Shown: piece after piece, positions 15,251 through 24,077 of the stretch
Position numbering within the stretch: position 1 is the first letter of the stretch
Layout: every line of letters starts with the position of its first letter
Source: a virus
IMG/VR virus record: IMGVR_UViG_3300032240_001438
Location: 1-41,538 of that record
DNA length: 41,538 nt
Direction: 5' to 3' (one strand)
Position numbers and translations under genes: made by a program
Notes under the pieces: generated by a model
Databases searched by the model: none
What the model was told of the DNA's origin: nothing
The model's input: only the letters and a program-made list of their open reading frames with translations

Positions 15251-16795
15251 TACTTCATTTTCCAAAGCAATTAACTTCTCATCGTTTGGATCTTCGGTAT
15301 CAATTTCGTCAGGGCTAGTAACTTCTTCTACTTGAAATAAACTATGAAATTTATTACGAGCAGGACCGCCTTGTAGTCGAGCACCATCTAAAGTTGTAAT
15401 AAACGGTGAAGCTTCGTCGATTAAAGCAAACGCTTCTGCTTTAGTTTTTGTTTCAAATAATTCTTGTACAAAAGTTTCAAAGTAAAGAATATTACGTGGA
15501 ACAAATGGGCTGGGCTCGTCTTTGTTAGCATTTTTGCTACTAAGTTTTTCCCACTCTCTCCATGTTCTCTTAAATCCTGCGTGTTCGACATCGGATAACT
15601 GATTGGCACGTTGTACAGCAACAATATGGCAGTAAACATTATGACCCATCATTAGAGCATAAGCAAAACTATCCCAACTAGTTTTACCTTCTTTGCCAAT
15701 CTTGTTCAACATGCCCGGAGCATAATGACAAATATCACCCATTGTTAGCCTACGGCCGATTTCGCTTTCAAAAGGGAAGGGGATATCGCTGCCTGAAAGT
15801 GCTTTGTTATCTGGGGCTTTGTCCATAACAGTACTCCACTTTTTGGGCGTGTGGATTGGATTGGTGTAACAGAGTCCGTGTGCTGTTGCGACAAACGGTG
15901 AGGCGCAGTCAAAAGATAAGGTAATTTCTTCATTGATATGTTTCCTGATTTGTCTTTGAATAGAAGTTAAGTAACAAGCCCAATCTAACTGAGCAGTGCC
16001 CAGAAAGTGGATCCAATTTTTGCCTTTCAGCAAACCATCTTCTCTAAGTGTCATTAGACGCTTGAGAGTAATATCCATTTTACACATATTGACGCCACCA
16101 AAGGCCCAACCTTCTGCGGCTTTGTCACCCCAGACAGCATTATCACTATATTCCTTAACACCTTGATACCATTGTTCAGCAGTATCCCAATCACTACCTT
16201 GTAGAACGTTTAAGAACTTAGTGAGTCCTAGTCTGCGGCTTAACCAGTATTCATTGTTAAATCTTGTTTTATCTAAACAGTCTTGGAAGCTAGTTAATCC
16301 TGTACGCTCTCTATTTTCCGGCAAACATGCCCAACTAGGAACGTCCAGCATCATTGACCAGTCTGCGGTAAATTCTAACCACGCTAGAATGTCATCTCGG
16401 ATTTTATTTGCGGCGGGACCATCGAAGTTTTTCCAATCAAACTGGATAACACCTTTACCAATCTGGTATCCACCAGAGTCACCAAGGATCATTGTTCCTT
16501 TTCTGTCTCTTCCATGAATCATACTGTCTTGTGTAACAGCCTTGTTTAGATCAAGTTGTGCGTGTCCTGCGGAATATAGAGCATTTTTATAAACAAAGTA
16601 ACCGTCTTCTTCGTTTAAAAAGTTCATGCCCTCAATGCCGCGATCGAATCCTTTAGGAATACGATCCTTAGGTACAAATTCTTCTAGTCGCTGTTTAGCA
16701 ACATAGGTACTGTAGAAAGAGCTAATTGCTGGCAAATAGACAGCATAGTCTTTCTGTAATGGTGTTAAATCAACTGGTGGTTTTTTTTGTGTCAT
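15236..16795 (-). CDS. dpdA: DpdA-like deazaguanine DNA transglycosylase (TGT superfamily)
   Basis: A 519-residue protein with the queuine tRNA-ribosyltransferase fold signature: ILGDSGGYQ (Asp106), GWAFGG (229-234), HFLGTAQLD, and LSFDCASPF with Asp296 at the place of the nucleophilic aspartate of TGT. DpdA proteins exchange guanine in DNA for a 7-deazaguanine. I see no clear CxCxxC zinc motif after the nucleophile, unlike tRNA enzymes. Lack of a tRNA-binding PUA domain, presence of queE and a queD-like gene in the same operon and a phage setting favour a DNA substrate. It overlaps the upstream gene by 26 bases. Confidence 0.8.
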   Translation of the reverse strand: MTQKKPPVDLTPLQKDYAVYLPAISSFYSTYVAKQRLEEFVPKDRIPKGFDRGIEGMNFLNEEDGYFVYKNALYSAGHAQLDLNKAVTQDSMIHGRDRKGTMILGDSGGYQIGKGVIQFDWKNFDGPAANKIRDDILAWLEFTADWSMMLDVPSWACLPENRERTGLTSFQDCLDKTRFNNEYWLSRRLGLTKFLNVLQGSDWDTAEQWYQGVKEYSDNAVWGDKAAEGWAFGGVNMCKMDITLKRLMTLREDGLLKGKNWIHFLGTAQLDWACYLTSIQRQIRKHINEEITLSFDCASPFVATAHGLCYTNPIHTPKKWSTVMDKAPDNKALSGSDIPFPFESEIGRRLTMGDICHYAPGMLNKIGKEGKTSWDSFAYALMMGHNVYCHIVAVQRANQLSDVEHAGFKRTWREWEKLSSKNANKDEPSPFVPRNILYFETFVQELFETKTKAEAFALIDEASPFITTLDGARLQGGPARNKFHSLFQVEEVTSPDEIDTEDPNDEKLIALENEVLTNK

Positions 16796-17159
16796 ATTCT
16801 TTCTTTGCTAGGATGGATATTAATTCTAGTTGTTCTTTTGCTCGTCTTGCATTTTCGTAGGCTACAGAAACAGCAGGATGATCTTTGGCAAGAATTTCAA
16901 ATTCTATTTCTTTTATCATCTCTTTCTTAGCCCAATCTAAAATACGAATTGCTTCTTCATCTAATTGTACAGTAGCATAGGAATTTTGTAAAGTTATCCA
17001 AGTATTGCCATCCCATACTTCCATGTTTTGATTAGAAGTATTGAATCGCATATTGCCTACGCCAATAGAAGCACTACTGTAATTGTTGACAAAATTACTG
17101 CTAGGGCTTCCGCCCAAAACAGTAATATATCTGCCACCCTGACTTATACCTTTTATCAT
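16770..17159 (-). CDS. Conserved phage protein with fibre-like N-terminus
   Basis: 129 residues in two parts. The N-terminal 55 residues are Gly/Ser-rich and contain MRFNTSNQNMEVWDGNTW, similar to the WFDT...YDGSTW repeats of the tail-fibre genes at 646-2900. The C-terminal 70 residues are helical and charged (ILDWAKKEMIKEIEFEILAK). Such a mix suggests a small structural or adaptor protein, an odd fit between sliding clamp and dpdA. It overlaps gp45 by ATGA. Function unknown. Confidence 0.6.
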   Translation of the reverse strand: MIKGISQGGRYITVLGGSPSSNFVNNYSSASIGVGNMRFNTSNQNMEVWDGNTWITLQNSYATVQLDEEAIRILDWAKKEMIKEIEFEILAKDHPAVSVAYENARRAKEQLELISILAKKEYDTKKTTS

Positions 17160-17890
17160 GCGTTAGCAGGAATAATGTATTTGTATGTAGCAAGACCGCT
17201 ATCGAGTGTGATCTGCATGGCGCCTTCGTTACTAAAACTCATAACTGTGTTATTAACGTCTGCGGCTTTGAGAATACTTAATACAGGAGCAACTGGCCAT
17301 GTCCATGCCTTTGTAATCTTACCTGTAACGCCTGTGGCAAACACAAACTCGCCGCCGTGACTTGCTTGATCGCCAAATGTGAATGTTAGTTTGTCGCCAT
17401 CAGTTTTAGCCAAGAATGTGGTGTGCTCTGTGTTAGCACCTGCTTGGAAGTTAAAACGTTGAATAGAACTCTGTGTTGGACTAACTTCTACATCCCACTT
17501 AACACCACGAAACTTGACAGTCTTCAACTTTTCGTTGATAATGTCTTGATTCATAAAACGGTAATCGTTCTTAAAGTCGCCGTCTTTGTTTTCAAAATGT
17601 AAACCTACTGGAATGTCTTCTCCGTTTCTGTTAGCAACAGTAATTTCGATCTTAGCATTCTCTTGGTACTCTTTACCATCTAATAGATAGCGTAGCTTTT
17701 CCAATTGTGGCATACCGAATGTCCCAACCATGTCTGGTTGTGGAGTAGCAGTTTCTGCGTACATAATAACTGTACGGTCATCTGCCATTGAGTCGATTAA
17801 TGTTTTATCTTCAGTACCAGTTACCTTAACAATGTTAAGGAATCCTAGCTTGTTTGTGTGTGCGACGATGTCGCTTAGAATGTCTTTCAT
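17156..17890 (-). CDS. gp45: Sliding clamp (T4 gp45-like)
   Basis: A 244-residue protein (T4 gp45 has 228) with alternating beta strands and helices typical of PCNA-type clamps. Marks are VGTFGMPQLEKLRYLL in the first domain and the C-terminal TYKYIIPA strand, plus the strand-rich KLTFTFGDQASHGGEFVF. The clamp trimer encircles DNA, tethers polymerase and in T4 also activates late transcription. It stands directly downstream of DNA polymerase but has its own promoter and a strong AAGGAG site. Similarity to T4 itself is low, so the call rests on pattern and context. Confidence 0.75.
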   Translation of the reverse strand: MKDILSDIVAHTNKLGFLNIVKVTGTEDKTLIDSMADDRTVIMYAETATPQPDMVGTFGMPQLEKLRYLLDGKEYQENAKIEITVANRNGEDIPVGLHFENKDGDFKNDYRFMNQDIINEKLKTVKFRGVKWDVEVSPTQSSIQRFNFQAGANTEHTTFLAKTDGDKLTFTFGDQASHGGEFVFATGVTGKITKAWTWPVAPVLSILKAADVNNTVMSFSNEGAMQITLDSGLATYKYIIPANA

Positions 17891-17908
17891 ATAAATTCTC
17901 CTTGTTTA

Positions 17909-17937
17909 AGTATATTTAGATTTGTGTGAAATGTCAA
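17909..17937 (-). promoter_or_regulatory. Sigma70-type promoter of the gp45 / dpdA operon
   Basis: Minus strand TTGACA, 17 bases, TATACT, 18 bases before the gp45 start codon. Since the following genes are contiguous down to 7553, this promoter probably drives the whole clamp and base-modification operon. The CTAAATATA overlapping the -10 region also resembles a late-promoter core. Confidence 0.75.
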
Positions 17938-17946
17938 CGTTTATTT

Positions 17947-20616
17947 TTAGTCGAAGCTGAATAGATTGCCAAATGTATTATTCTGTGTAGTAGATTCTAA
18001 ATCCCATTCTAGCACACCAATAAGGTTATCGAGTTTATTGTTAATGATAACAGTTTCCATTTCGCTGTGATTAAACGGCAAGTCTTGGAACCACTTAGGT
18101 AAACGTAGTTCATCTACTGGATAAGCTACACTGGTAAATCCTAATGGATTTTCTTTTACCTTACAAACAATAACTTTCATACCGTCTACAATTTGCTGAC
18201 TGTACTTGTCACCGTTCATACGTTTAAGTGTATTCCAATTGATACTAGCACGAACATGTCCGGGCATATTTGCCTTTCCTTGTTTCTTTTCTTTAGCTTC
18301 GTATTCGGCAATGTTGTTAGCTCGCTTTGGACTACCTTTCTCCCACCCTGGACGACTCTTAAATTCTGTACGGAATTCTCCAATACGTTCTAGAATCTCT
18401 TCCTCGGTGGCATTATTAAGTACCTTGGTTAATACTTCTTCCAAGAACTTTTGCATAAATTCTGGAGTATCACTACGCTTCAGATCCAAGCCCATGGCCT
18501 TGATCTTACCTGGCTTGCCATCTACGTCACTACGCTTGCCTTCCTTGTCATAGTACAATACAGCATAGCGTTTCTTAGTAATGAACAAGCCTTTGATAGC
18601 AACAATTTCACGACCGGCTTTAATAACTTCGCCACGTGACTTTGGACAATGATGTGCCTCGGCCATAAACTGAGGAAAAGTACTATTAACTTCTTCGGCC
18701 ACTGTGTCATACAGTTGAACAACAGAGTCTTTGGTCCAAGGTATCTCACCTTTATCAATCTCTTTCTTAAGAGAACTGTATGCGCTAAAGTAAGCAGAGT
18801 CAGTATCACCGTAGATAATAGCCTTACCTACGTGATTATAATCACCTGTGATTACCTCATTAATTTTAGCGGCCATATGTCGAGCAATGCCTCGGCCAGT
18901 TAATGTAGTACTTTGCCCAATGCGGTTATCAAAAAATCTACAGCCCATGTTAAGAATAGCACCATACAAACTGTTCAAGTTAATTTTCTTAACCAACTGT
19001 CGCTTGTCCCAGTATTCTTCCTCGATCTTGTTTTCGGCTTTGATAGCTTCTTTGAGCTTGGCCTGCATTTCTTTACGTTCAGCATACCAACGCTTTAGCA
19101 ATCCTGGAATAATGCCTTCAAACTCATGTGTAAAGATAGTACCATTAGCACTTAACATCCACGGTTTATTACTTTCGTAGATTAATTCGTAGATCTCGGC
19201 ACCACTCATTACACTAGTTTCGCCATTTTCCCATTCTACAATGATATCATTGGCACGGTCTTTGTTCATTACAAACTCGTACTCGTTGGCACCAAACTTA
19301 CCTTCCCATGCCGCGGCAAACGAATTACCTTTAGCAATCTTAGCGTCAATTTCCGCTTGTGTATAATCTTGTCGCAATTGCCCAATAATAGTTTCTGGTC
19401 CCATGTTAAGAGCCCGAATAACTGACGGATACAAACTGTTAATATCCATTGAGCCGATGTAGTCATGTAAGCCTTTTTTAGGATACGCAACATACGCACC
19501 TGCCGCTTGATTATTAGCATCTTCGTCACGTTTTGGTCTACTTGGAACAATCATGCCACGGTGGTGTGCTTCGTTTACAATGGCCTGCTCTGTAACAGCC
19601 ACAGCACCCATTGTTGTTTGTAGCAACACGGTATTTTCGTGAGCAACTGTATTAGCAAGATCAATAAACTTTAATTTTTTATCTAGTTTATCCAACAAAG
19701 CAGTATCCTGTCTGTTGTATTCAATAAACTTACGGAAGTCGTTGTTGTAAAGTTGATCTAATGTACCTTCGTAGACTGTTTTACTTTCGCCTACTTCCAT
19801 TTCTCCGATTGCGTCCAACCTGTAGGTGTGTCGTTCTTCATAGGTGTACTTGCGGTACAACTCGAGACTGTCCAAATGAACGCGACCAACCAAGTCATAA
19901 GTAATAGCTGTTTTTCCATACTTTTCATACTCTCGCTTCTTGGGCATTTGATCCCACAAACAAAGTCTACGTGTATCTTCTTTACTTAGAACTTTAGTAA
20001 TGCGGTTAACAGTATACGGCATATCAAAGCCTTCGCTGTTCCATCCGCTTAAGATATCAGCATCTTCAATTAGGTTAAGAAACATATCTAACATGTCTGC
20101 TTCGTTATCAAACAGAATTGTGTTAGGGAAATCTTTAACCTGAGACTCTGCCTGCTCCATTGTTAGCGTCTTTGGCGGAACAGCAAGGCATACTAGAGTA
20201 TCCATCCATTGTAGGTGAACAGCAATCGCAGTAATTGGCATGAACGCATCGTCTGGACTTGCGTAGCCACGTTCTGGATCAAAGTCCACCTCAATATCCC
20301 AAAAAGCTACATTTAATTTTGGAGCATCTTTGCCTAGATAGTTTTCTTCTAGACAACGGAATACAGGATTGATGTCACTTTCAAATAACTTATGACCACT
20401 GTGTATTCTTTGCTCTTTTGTGAATTCTTTAAAGCTCTTAGCGGTTACTTTGCTAAGATTGTCTCCAAAGATTGATTTGAATTTGCCTCGTTGATCTGGA
20501 TAATAAAACAGATACTTAGCAGGGTACTCTTGATAAATCCTACCCTTCTTTGGATCTCGCTCAATGACATAGATAATGTCCTTGTCACGATCCCATCGTG
20601 CGTCTACATAACTCAT
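17947..20616 (-). CDS. gp43: DNA polymerase, family B (T4 gp43-like)
   Basis: An 889-residue replicative polymerase, near the T4 length of 898. Exonuclease motifs are FWDIEV (about 107), SGWNSEGFD (about 190) and EYNRQDT (about 300). Polymerase motifs are A, SMDINSLYPS (Asp391), B, KINLNSLYG (about 545), and C, YGDTDS (about 603). The C-terminus NLFSFD is a clamp-binding peptide for gp45. A TTG four codons upstream is in frame but lies on the Shine-Dalgarno GGAG; the ATG at 20616 has correct spacing and is chosen. No intein or split is seen. Confidence 0.96.
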   Translation of the reverse strand: MSYVDARWDRDKDIIYVIERDPKKGRIYQEYPAKYLFYYPDQRGKFKSIFGDNLSKVTAKSFKEFTKEQRIHSGHKLFESDINPVFRCLEENYLGKDAPKLNVAFWDIEVDFDPERGYASPDDAFMPITAIAVHLQWMDTLVCLAVPPKTLTMEQAESQVKDFPNTILFDNEADMLDMFLNLIEDADILSGWNSEGFDMPYTVNRITKVLSKEDTRRLCLWDQMPKKREYEKYGKTAITYDLVGRVHLDSLELYRKYTYEERHTYRLDAIGEMEVGESKTVYEGTLDQLYNNDFRKFIEYNRQDTALLDKLDKKLKFIDLANTVAHENTVLLQTTMGAVAVTEQAIVNEAHHRGMIVPSRPKRDEDANNQAAGAYVAYPKKGLHDYIGSMDINSLYPSVIRALNMGPETIIGQLRQDYTQAEIDAKIAKGNSFAAAWEGKFGANEYEFVMNKDRANDIIVEWENGETSVMSGAEIYELIYESNKPWMLSANGTIFTHEFEGIIPGLLKRWYAERKEMQAKLKEAIKAENKIEEEYWDKRQLVKKINLNSLYGAILNMGCRFFDNRIGQSTTLTGRGIARHMAAKINEVITGDYNHVGKAIIYGDTDSAYFSAYSSLKKEIDKGEIPWTKDSVVQLYDTVAEEVNSTFPQFMAEAHHCPKSRGEVIKAGREIVAIKGLFITKKRYAVLYYDKEGKRSDVDGKPGKIKAMGLDLKRSDTPEFMQKFLEEVLTKVLNNATEEEILERIGEFRTEFKSRPGWEKGSPKRANNIAEYEAKEKKQGKANMPGHVRASINWNTLKRMNGDKYSQQIVDGMKVIVCKVKENPLGFTSVAYPVDELRLPKWFQDLPFNHSEMETVIINNKLDNLIGVLEWDLESTTQNNTFGNLFSFD

Positions 20617-20683
20617 ATTTTTCTCCAATACCGCTTATGGCCGGCAACCTTTAACGTGCGATTTATGGCTCGCTGAACCTTTC

Positions 20684-20980
20684 TCAAAAATATTTAGCCA
20701 ACATTCTAATTAAACCAATGGAATCTATGCTTACAAGAAGCAAGTAGTTAGCGAGCATGCCAAAAGATTTCCGAGTAAAAGCAGCCCAAGCATAGAGACC
20801 ACAGCCGAGGATCCATATAGGATAAAGAGAAAGTAAGGGCGGGTTAGGGACAGTGATAGCCATGGTAATGCTACACCCAATTGAAATAGCCCAAGCAAGC
20901 AACTCAACGCAAAAACGAAACCTATTACTAGTAAAGTCATCTTTAATCCATTCAATTGTGGGTTTAAATAAATCTAGCAT
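20684..20980 (-). CDS. Small conserved membrane protein
   Basis: 98 residues with hydrophobic segments at about 25-45 (LLAWAISIGCSITMAITV), 50-68 (LLSLYPIWILGCGLYAWAA) and 75-93 (GMLANYLLLVSIDSIGLI), so three probable membrane spans. The phrase TRKSFGMLANYLLL recurs in similar proteins of T4-like cyanophages in my memory, always without function. The overall plan is a little like truncated PnuC-type transporters, but it is too short to call. It starts one base into the stop codon of the DsbA-like gene. Confidence 0.65.
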   Translation of the reverse strand: MLDLFKPTIEWIKDDFTSNRFRFCVELLAWAISIGCSITMAITVPNPPLLSLYPIWILGCGLYAWAAFTRKSFGMLANYLLLVSIDSIGLIRMLAKYF

Positions 20981-21249
20981 TAATCTTCCTTACGGAAGCT
21001 GTGCCCACTGATGTCGACAATTGTCTCAAGGTCGTCAAATTCTCTCCACACTTGATCCCACTGATCTTTTTGTGCAATACGAATTGCTTTTTTAATTACG
21101 CTAGGTTTAACTTCTAGCTCTTCTGCTACAGCTTTAATAGTTTCATTCAAGCCTTCTGTGAGATCTTGGATCTCTTGCATGACGGTCATGCCTTCTGCTA
21201 CGATTTGTTTAATTTTGGCCTGTTCTGGCGCACCAAATGCTTTACCCAT
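20980..21249 (-). CDS. DsbA-like double-stranded DNA-binding protein
   Basis: 89 residues, the same length as T4 DsbA, a dsDNA-binding protein that acts with late promoters. It is helical: KIKQIVAEGMTVMQEIQDL, then ETIKAVAEELEVKPSVIKK, a helix-turn-helix-like pair, and an acidic C-terminus. The first gene behind the promoter at 21272-21300 and ahead of DNA polymerase. The assignment relies on length, pattern and similarity to cyanophage proteins given that name; direct identity to T4 is not evident. Confidence 0.5.
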   Translation of the reverse strand: MGKAFGAPEQAKIKQIVAEGMTVMQEIQDLTEGLNETIKAVAEELEVKPSVIKKAIRIAQKDQWDQVWREFDDLETIVDISGHSFRKED

Positions 21250-21271
21250 GTGATATCTCCTATGAGCATTA

Positions 21272-21300
21272 AGTATACATACCTACACTTAGAAAGTCAA
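21272..21300 (-). promoter_or_regulatory. Sigma70-type promoter of the DNA polymerase operon
   Basis: Minus strand TTGACT, 17 bases, TATACT, with TG before the -10 box, 22 bases before the DsbA-like start codon. The -35 box overlaps the last codons of the 209-residue gene. It matches the other TTGAC-N17-TATA promoters of this window and should drive the DsbA-like gene, the membrane protein and gp43. Confidence 0.75.
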
Positions 21301-21918
21301 CGATTTTTCAGTGTACTCTGCTTTTTTCCATCCAACTAGAAATTGTGCCTTCCAATTGTTCTGCTCAAAGCCATTTAGGTTTTTCCATTCATCTTCGTGT
21401 AATAAGATTTGTTTGGAAGCATCGTGCCAGTCAGTGTGGCGTATTTTATAATCAAACACCAACATTTGAGTATTAAACCTATCGTAGTCGTAACTATCGT
21501 ATTCAATATGTAACACCTCGTACATATCTCCATTAGTATCGACTGCGTCTAGAGCAAAATCAAAGCCCCATTTTTGTTTGGTGTTTAATAACCAGCTGGC
21601 TTCTGGTATGTTAGATTTAATTTTTGAAAGTTGATATGCGGCATGATCTGTGTAGTTACATCTATGTAAGATCATGCTGTGATCTAGTTTGAGATTTGTA
21701 TTATTATTTTCTAATTCAAACCAAGTTTCTTGCCAGCAAGTATGATTAAGTAAGGGAGTATTAATAGGATGTTTCATCATCTCGTAATACTTTTGCTCTG
21801 CTCGATTTAATTCAAATCCATCTTTGTCGTAGTAACAAAAGTTTTCAGGAACAATATTGTATATAGGTTCCTTACAAGTAGGATTAGAAACGATGGAGAC
21901 ATCGAATCTTTTAAACAT
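21289..21918 (-). CDS. Hypothetical protein, last gene of the internal-protein operon
   Basis: A 209-residue protein, rich in Trp, Tyr, Asp and Asn, with no motif I recognise. HCNYTDHA-like and DWHDASKQ segments supply several His and Asp that could bind metal, which is only suggestive. AGGTTCT before ATG is a modest ribosome site, and a 6-base gap separates it from the 598-residue gene. It ends just inside the promoter of the polymerase operon. It lacks the capsid-targeting-like N-terminus of its neighbours. Confidence 0.6.
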   Translation of the reverse strand: MFKRFDVSIVSNPTCKEPIYNIVPENFCYYDKDGFELNRAEQKYYEMMKHPINTPLLNHTCWQETWFELENNNTNLKLDHSMILHRCNYTDHAAYQLSKIKSNIPEASWLLNTKQKWGFDFALDAVDTNGDMYEVLHIEYDSYDYDRFNTQMLVFDYKIRHTDWHDASKQILLHEDEWKNLNGFEQNNWKAQFLVGWKKAEYTEKSLTF

Positions 21919-21924
21919 AGAACC

Positions 21925-23721
21925 TTACTTTTTCTTTGATTTAGTTTTTAATACGCGGTCAGGCAAAGCAGATCTTTCATGTCCGGAATCAGCGGCAGAA
22001 AATTCTTGTCCTACGCTAGGCTTAATTTTCACTTGATTGGCAAATTGTGGATTGTGAGCAACAGCATGCATTAGATCCCACTGTGCTTTACTTTTAGATC
22101 TTTCAGCTAACAAATTTTCTAACATACCTGCTAGATAGTCGTTGTAATCACCTTCCTTATAGGGCATACGTAGTTTGGGTTTATGTTCTCCATTTGGAGT
22201 TTCGTGATCGCCTACTTGGGCAGTTTTATATACTTTTTTACCTGTGTTAGGACTAATGTAATAGTCTTTACCGCCTTCAGACCCTATTTGTTTAATCTTG
22301 TACTTGGCTACACTATCGCCTTCCGCCACACCTTCTCTTACTGGAGAAATCATAGCGTTGGAAAGATCTACCCCTGCGGCAGCTTGTTGCTTACCCCAAG
22401 CAATAGTAGCACTGCGTCCAAAGATTGGTTTCGGATTGATTGGCTTCCCGTCGATAGTAATATTATACGATGTGACTTCTTGACGATTACGTTGTAGTTC
22501 GGGATCGTCTAGATCATGTCTCTCGTCATCTCCGTGATTTGGTCTGCTACCTAAGCGTGGAGCAGTTGGACTAGCAAACCCGTGTTGGTATCCTCGATTG
22601 CGACCATACCCTTCTGCTACTTGTGGATCAATTCCTTGTTCTTTTTGACTTTGTAGGTAATCCCAAACACTGACTAACATCATTTCTGCTTTGGCAATTT
22701 TCTCTTGTCCCCACTCTGGCAAGTTGTCTCTATCTTTGATAGTCTTTAACAGTCCTAAAACTGCTCTGGCTGAAGTAAGTAAATTACTGTGTGCCATGCC
22801 CGCTTCGTCGTCGTATTCGGGATTACTTTCTGCTACGCTTTCTTTAGCTTGCGTGTCATATTTTTGAATTAATTTTTCAAGAGGAGCATAGTAATTATCC
22901 CAGTTGAATCTATCAGCCGCAGGACCTAACCCTCTAACTCGTTTGAGTTTCATTTGAGATCTTTCTTGTTCGAATTCTGGATTACCCATTAATTCTCGTT
23001 CTTGTTTGTCTAATTGGACCATTCTTCGCATCATCTTTGGACCAGCAAATTCTGAATCATCTGCTTGACGTACAATAGCAGGATTTGTGCCGACTGCTTG
23101 TGACATTTGATCATAGGATGGAGGCATATCCATAGCTTCTCTTAAACCTTCATTAGGTACACAGTTACGAACCTGTCCACCATTCTTACCTGTCTTAGTA
23201 CCTACAGCGTGTTTGCCAGGCCAGCATTTTGTAAAACCGTTGCTGTCCTTAGCACCTTTCTTGATCTCACTAATATTTCCATGTGTTTGACACATACCGC
23301 AATCTGGACATACTGCTTCCATTGTCATCATGCTTTCTTCGTGCTTCTTCTTACCAGCACAGTGAGCCTTCTGACTGAATCCTTTTGGATGACTGCAGTT
23401 GATACTGCTCTTATATTTCTGACTCCACTCTTCGGCAACAGGCTTCTTATGTTTTTCATGACGAGGGAGAGTCTTGCTCTTATCCTTCATCTTTCCAGCC
23501 CCACCCATCTTGGCATTCTTAGCAACAAAGTTACGTGGCTTAGGAGGCTCTTTAGGCCCCATTCTACTTTGAACAACAATTTGATCTTTGCCTATTGGAG
23601 TATCCATAGATGCGATAGATCCAGAACTTGTGCCGCCACTAGAAGCTCCACCGCTACCGCCATCTTCTAATACATAACGGACATAGCTACCTGATTTTAT
23701 TTTTGTAAATTCGTTATTCAT
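21925..23721 (-). CDS. Large modular protein with repeated VAE sites (candidate internal head protein)
   Basis: 598 residues from the ATG at 23721, which overlaps the upstream stop codon (ATGA); an in-frame TTG at 23736 is unlikely. The N-terminus ends in RYVLE followed by a Gly/Ser-rich linker. Later come a Lys-rich basic region, Cys/His clusters (CPDCGMCQTHG), and several modules separated by V-A-E: SVAES at 22825-22839, QVAEG at 22609-22623 and EGVAE at 22321-22335. One module (TSARAVLGLLKTIKDRD on) is helical. These sites resemble prohead protease sites of T4 gp21. No enzyme domain is recognised. Packaging in the head is inferred. Confidence 0.65.
   Translation of the reverse strand: MNNEFTKIKSGSYVRYVLEDGGSGGASSGGTSSGSIASMDTPIGKDQIVVQSRMGPKEPPKPRNFVAKNAKMGGAGKMKDKSKTLPRHEKHKKPVAEEWSQKYKSSINCSHPKGFSQKAHCAGKKKHEESMMTMEAVCPDCGMCQTHGNISEIKKGAKDSNGFTKCWPGKHAVGTKTGKNGGQVRNCVPNEGLREAMDMPPSYDQMSQAVGTNPAIVRQADDSEFAGPKMMRRMVQLDKQERELMGNPEFEQERSQMKLKRVRGLGPAADRFNWDNYYAPLEKLIQKYDTQAKESVAESNPEYDDEAGMAHSNLLTSARAVLGLLKTIKDRDNLPEWGQEKIAKAEMMLVSVWDYLQSQKEQGIDPQVAEGYGRNRGYQHGFASPTAPRLGSRPNHGDDERHDLDDPELQRNRQEVTSYNITIDGKPINPKPIFGRSATIAWGKQQAAAGVDLSNAMISPVREGVAEGDSVAKYKIKQIGSEGGKDYYISPNTGKKVYKTAQVGDHETPNGEHKPKLRMPYKEGDYNDYLAGMLENLLAERSKSKAQWDLMHAVAHNPQFANQVKIKPSVGQEFSAADSGHERSALPDRVLKTKSKKK
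22321..22334 (-). repeat. Dispersed 14-bp repeat, copy 1 (GVAE codons)
   Basis: The minus-strand word AAGGTGTGGCGGAA encodes the GVAE part of EGVAE. It recurs exactly at 25731-25744 and 26034-26047 in another gene. The GC-rich codons GTG and GCG contrast with the AT-rich surroundings, so identity is kept at DNA level and not only in protein. Confidence 0.7.
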
Positions 23722-24077
23722 TTTGTTTTCATCCAATTAGCTACAGGACTTATTGTATAAGTATCCTTTAATTCATTACTTCCTTTTGAAGTTATAGTTT
23801 TTTGTTTATAACCCATTTTAGTATTTGCTCTATCTATTATTTCAGCATCTGCTTTGGTATACGCAACCATAACCATATCATCTACAAATTTTCCATCTTG
23901 TGGATAATCATTTTCAAATTCAGGAGACACCGCCATCATAACACCTAATCTATACTTGTGATAGTAGTTAGTAGGACCCATAGGAAGTCCAGGAACCCCT
24001 ACGCTGGTCATGCCTGGTATAGCTCTCTGAGAAGAAAGACTAACCTGTTGTTCTACTATAAATTCCGATGCCCTCAT
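23718..24077 (-). CDS. Small internal-protein-like paralogue B
   Basis: 119 residues from ATG at 24077, chosen because it overlaps the upstream stop as ATGA and yields the N-terminus MRASEFIVE, parallel to MRAKEFVLE in the next gene upstream. Both proteins end with D-T-x-T-x-SPVANWMK and Lys. The N-terminal peptide resembles the T4 internal-protein targeting sequence MKTYQEFIAE. Between the ends the two paralogues differ, but both have DGK and YT-x-A-x segments. Function unknown; a virion-packaged role is proposed. Confidence 0.65.
   Translation of the reverse strand: MRASEFIVEQQVSLSSQRAIPGMTSVGVPGLPMGPTNYYHKYRLGVMMAVSPEFENDYPQDGKFVDDMVMVAYTKADAEIIDRANTKMGYKQKTITSKGSNELKDTYTISPVANWMKTK

Noticed and set aside
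20617-20683. Promoter directly before DNA polymerase
   Set aside because: I found no TTGACA/TATAAT-like pair with proper spacing; the upstream promoter at 21272 suffices.
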